Origin: Deltaproteobacteria bacterium
Lineage (GTDB): Bacteria > Desulfobacterota > DSM-4660 > Desulfatiglandales > Desulfatiglandaceae
Direction: 5' to 3'
NCBI GenBank assembly: GCA_019314425.1
Contig: JAFCZI010000102.1
Location: 1 to 7,769 of the forward strand
DNA length: 7,769 bases
The notes beneath the pieces were generated by a model, which was given only the letters and a program-made list of their open reading frames with translations, had not been told where the DNA came from and did not search any database. Shown here piece after piece: positions 6,730 to 7,769 of this stretch. A program made the position numbers and the translations under genes. Numbering within the stretch: position 1 is the first letter of the stretch; every line of letters starts with the position of its first letter.

Positions 6730-7170
6730 TTGGAAAAAATGAAAATTGTATCTCTCGCCACCAGCAGGAAAAAGGGGACACCCAAGGTCCCTGTTGAAGA
6801 AGTTTCCCTTGTTCAGGAACATGGGATCGAGGGGGATGCCCATGCGGGCCCCTGGCATCGGCAGGTGAGCTTTCTGGCGGCGGAGAGCATCGAAAAAGCC
6901 CGAAACGAGGGCCTGGACGTGACCTTCGGAAGTTTTGCGGAAAACATTGCTACGCGGGGCGTTGACTGGGAAAACGTTCCGGTGGGCGCCCGATTCGACC
7001 TTGGCGATTCCGCGCAGGTGGAGATCACCCAGAAGGGTAAGGAATGCCATAATAAATGCGCCATTTATTATATGGCCGGGGATTGTATTATGCCCCGCGA
7101 AGGGATCTTCGCCCGGGTACTCAAGGGGGGGAAGATCCGCTGCGGTGAACCGGTGCGGATATTGGGATGA
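6730..7170 (+). CDS. Small stand-alone MOSC-domain protein
   Basis: The 146-residue product is essentially a single MOSC domain, the beta-barrel fold found at the C-terminus of molybdenum cofactor sulfurases and in small proteins of the YiiM type. Diagnostic stretches are EHGIEGDAHAGPWHRQVSFL (30-49), FGSFAENIATRG (66-77), PVGARFDLGD (84-93) and GKECHNKCAI (103-112). In characterised MOSC proteins a conserved cysteine carries or transfers sulfur; C106 is the best candidate here, with C110 next to it. The likely role is handling sulfur or molybdenum cofactor, or reducing N-hydroxylated compounds; the sequence does not decide. In anaerobes such small MOSC proteins are often found near molybdoenzyme or cofactor genes, but here the neighbour is the Rrf2 regulator 40 bases upstream. 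Start chosen as TTG from the Shine-Dalgarno spacing. The domain appears complete. Confidence 0.88.
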   Translation: MEKMKIVSLATSRKKGTPKVPVEEVSLVQEHGIEGDAHAGPWHRQVSFLAAESIEKARNEGLDVTFGSFAENIATRGVDWENVPVGARFDLGDSAQVEITQKGKECHNKCAIYYMAGDCIMPREGIFARVLKGGKIRCGEPVRILG

Positions 7171-7172
7171 TT

Positions 7173-7338
7173 TTGATGGCGCCGTAAAAAGTCCCATCTA
7201 CTGCGTTGCAGTGATTTTTCAGAATCTTAACATACTACGTGTATGCCCGACGATCCTGAAAAACCACTACGCCTTGTATATGGAACCTTTTACAACGCCA
7301 TCTACAGATGGATTTGTGACTTTTTACGAGTGCATCAA
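7173..7338 (-). repeat. Dispersed 166-base palindromic repeat, copy 3 (complete, reverse orientation)
   Basis: On the minus strand the unit runs TTGATGCACTCGTAAAAAGTC to GACTTTTTACGGCGCCATCAA. It aligns along its whole length with copy 2 at 3429-3594, with scattered substitutions. It starts two bases after the MOSC stop codon (7168-7170). Copy 1 has the same relation to the pabBC stop, so the fold may act as a 3' end or processing site as well as being a mobile repeat. Predicted peptides reading through it in either direction are fortuitous. Confidence 0.9.
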
Positions 7339-7349
7339 TTTTTAAAGAC

Positions 7350-7369
7350 GAATATCGAATATCGAAATG
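7350..7369 (+). repeat. Short tandem GAATATC repeat
   Basis: GAATATC occurs twice in tandem (7350-7356, 7357-7363), followed by a diverged third unit, GAAATGA. It lies in the 46-base gap between the large repeat and the small secreted-protein gene. No function is evident; it may be slippage-prone sequence or part of a regulatory region. Confidence 0.5.
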
Positions 7370-7384
7370 ACACACAGGACTCCC

Positions 7385-7660
7385 ATGAAGATTCGGAAAT
7401 CCACATGTAAATGGCTGGCATGGATGCTGGCGTTTTTTCTGGCAACGGCGGGTCTTGCCCAGGGTGCGGAGCGCTGTGAGGGAAAATGCTGTCAAGGACC
7501 GCAGGAACCGGCGGCCCAAACCCAACCTGCCGTTCATGAGCCTGGAGTCCCGGCATTACCGTTAAACCCGAAAACGCCCCTTGACGGGTTCCTTCCCACC
7601 TGCCATCTGCCCGGCCCACTGGGTGATCATCAGCGGATTGCGGTTTCTGAAGGAGTATAA
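7385..7660 (+). CDS. Small secreted cysteine-containing protein, function unknown
   Basis: The 91-residue product begins with a clear Sec signal peptide: basic MKIRKSTCK, then the hydrophobic WLAWMLAFFLATAGLA, with a probable cleavage after AQGA (about residue 28). The mature part of about 63 residues has a cysteine cluster, ERCEGKCC, near its N-terminus and one more cysteine in LPTCHLPGP near its end. Between them it is rich in proline and glutamine, with no recognisable domain. A CX3CC arrangement in an exported protein could bind metal or form disulfides; this is inference only. The ATG at 7385 is preferred over one at 7367 because AGGA (7376-7379) lies 5 bases ahead and the signal peptide begins there. 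The stop TAA abuts the IS-like element. I do not recognise the family. Confidence 0.65.
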   Translation: MKIRKSTCKWLAWMLAFFLATAGLAQGAERCEGKCCQGPQEPAAQTQPAVHEPGVPALPLNPKTPLDGFLPTCHLPGPLGDHQRIAVSEGV

Positions 7661-7662
7661 TG
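7650..7662 (+). promoter_or_regulatory. Shine-Dalgarno and overlapping TAATG at the IS boundary
   Basis: AAGGAG (7650-7655), TATA, then ATG (7660-7662) overlaps the TAA of the small secreted protein. This is the usual pattern for a coupled downstream gene, but the frame from this ATG stops after nine codons, inside the IS-like sequence. It suggests that a following gene was cut at its first codon by the insertion. Confidence 0.45.
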
Positions 7663-7769
7663 GACCCCAATTTTCGAACCAGTGGTTAAGCTACTTTTCT
7701 TGTGATATCTTCTGATCAGAAAGGAGATCAGATGAGGAAAAGATACCCAGGAAATTTTAAGGCAAAAGT
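7661..7769 (+). mobile_element. Left end of an IS3-family-like insertion sequence (runs off the window)
   Basis: The segment opens with TGGACCCCAATTTTCG, which looks like an IS3-family terminus beginning with TG. About 70 bases later comes a transposase OrfA start. The left boundary at 7661 is inferred from that motif and the end of the preceding gene. The right end, partner inverted repeat and target duplication are outside the window. Confidence 0.6.
7732..7769 (+). CDS. IS3-family transposase OrfA, first codons only
   Basis: The visible N-terminus, MRKRYPGNFKAK, matches the conserved opening of IS3-family OrfA proteins (MKKRYSPEFKAKVAL-like), which carry a helix-turn-helix that binds the element's ends. 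AAGGAG (7721-7726) lies 5 bases before the ATG, a good ribosome binding site. Only 12 full codons are in the window, so whether the transposase is intact, and whether an OrfB follows by frameshift, cannot be judged. Confidence 0.7.
   Translation, partial: MRKRYPGNFKAK

Noticed and set aside
7235..7537. 100-codon minus-strand frame at the right end
   Set aside because: It reads through repeat copy 3 and antisense to the signal-peptide gene; only the repeat part resembles anything else in the window.

Overview
The window looks like chromosomal accessory sequence from a Gram-negative, probably anaerobic deltaproteobacterium. I would guess a sulfate reducer of the Desulfobacterales. The reasons are an outer-membrane porin with a signal peptide, moderate GC with Shine-Dalgarno-led genes, dispersed hairpin repeats between genes, and an Rrf2 regulator beside a MOSC protein. 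The taxonomic call is inference; no marker gene is present.

Layout. Positions 1-257 hold no gene; a degenerate copy of a dispersed repeat lies at about 112-256. The minus strand from 3195 down to 258 carries a two-gene p-aminobenzoate operon. A PabA-type glutamine amidotransferase overlaps by 8 bases a PabB-PabC fusion (aminodeoxychorismate synthase joined to aminodeoxychorismate lyase), so two polypeptides could take chorismate and glutamine to p-aminobenzoate for folate. Its upstream region has a plausible sigma70-type promoter and a terminator-like hairpin just before the ribosome binding site, which suggests attenuation. Positions 3196-3670 are a gene-free divergent spacer holding a full 166-base repeat copy.

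On the plus strand, 3671-4720 is the N-terminal three quarters of an AdiC/CadB/PotE-type amino acid antiporter. It loses homology near residue 323 and runs, in a shifted frame, into the signal peptide of a DcaP-like trimeric porin (about 4635-6128). This looks like a deletion or recombination junction that removed the end of one gene and the start of the other. Next come an Rrf2-family regulator with three cysteines, under a near-consensus promoter, and a 146-residue MOSC-domain protein, probably one transcript. The second full repeat copy follows directly after the MOSC stop, in reverse orientation.

The right end has a small secreted cysteine-containing protein of unknown function (7385-7660). 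Its stop codon abuts what looks like the left end of an IS3-family insertion sequence, whose first transposase codons start at 7732 and leave the window. A Shine-Dalgarno and start-codon context sits exactly at that boundary, so the element may have cut a following gene at its start. The main points of interest are the permease/porin junction, the 166-base repeat family, the pabA leader and the Rrf2-MOSC pair. I see no clear new defence or biosynthetic system.
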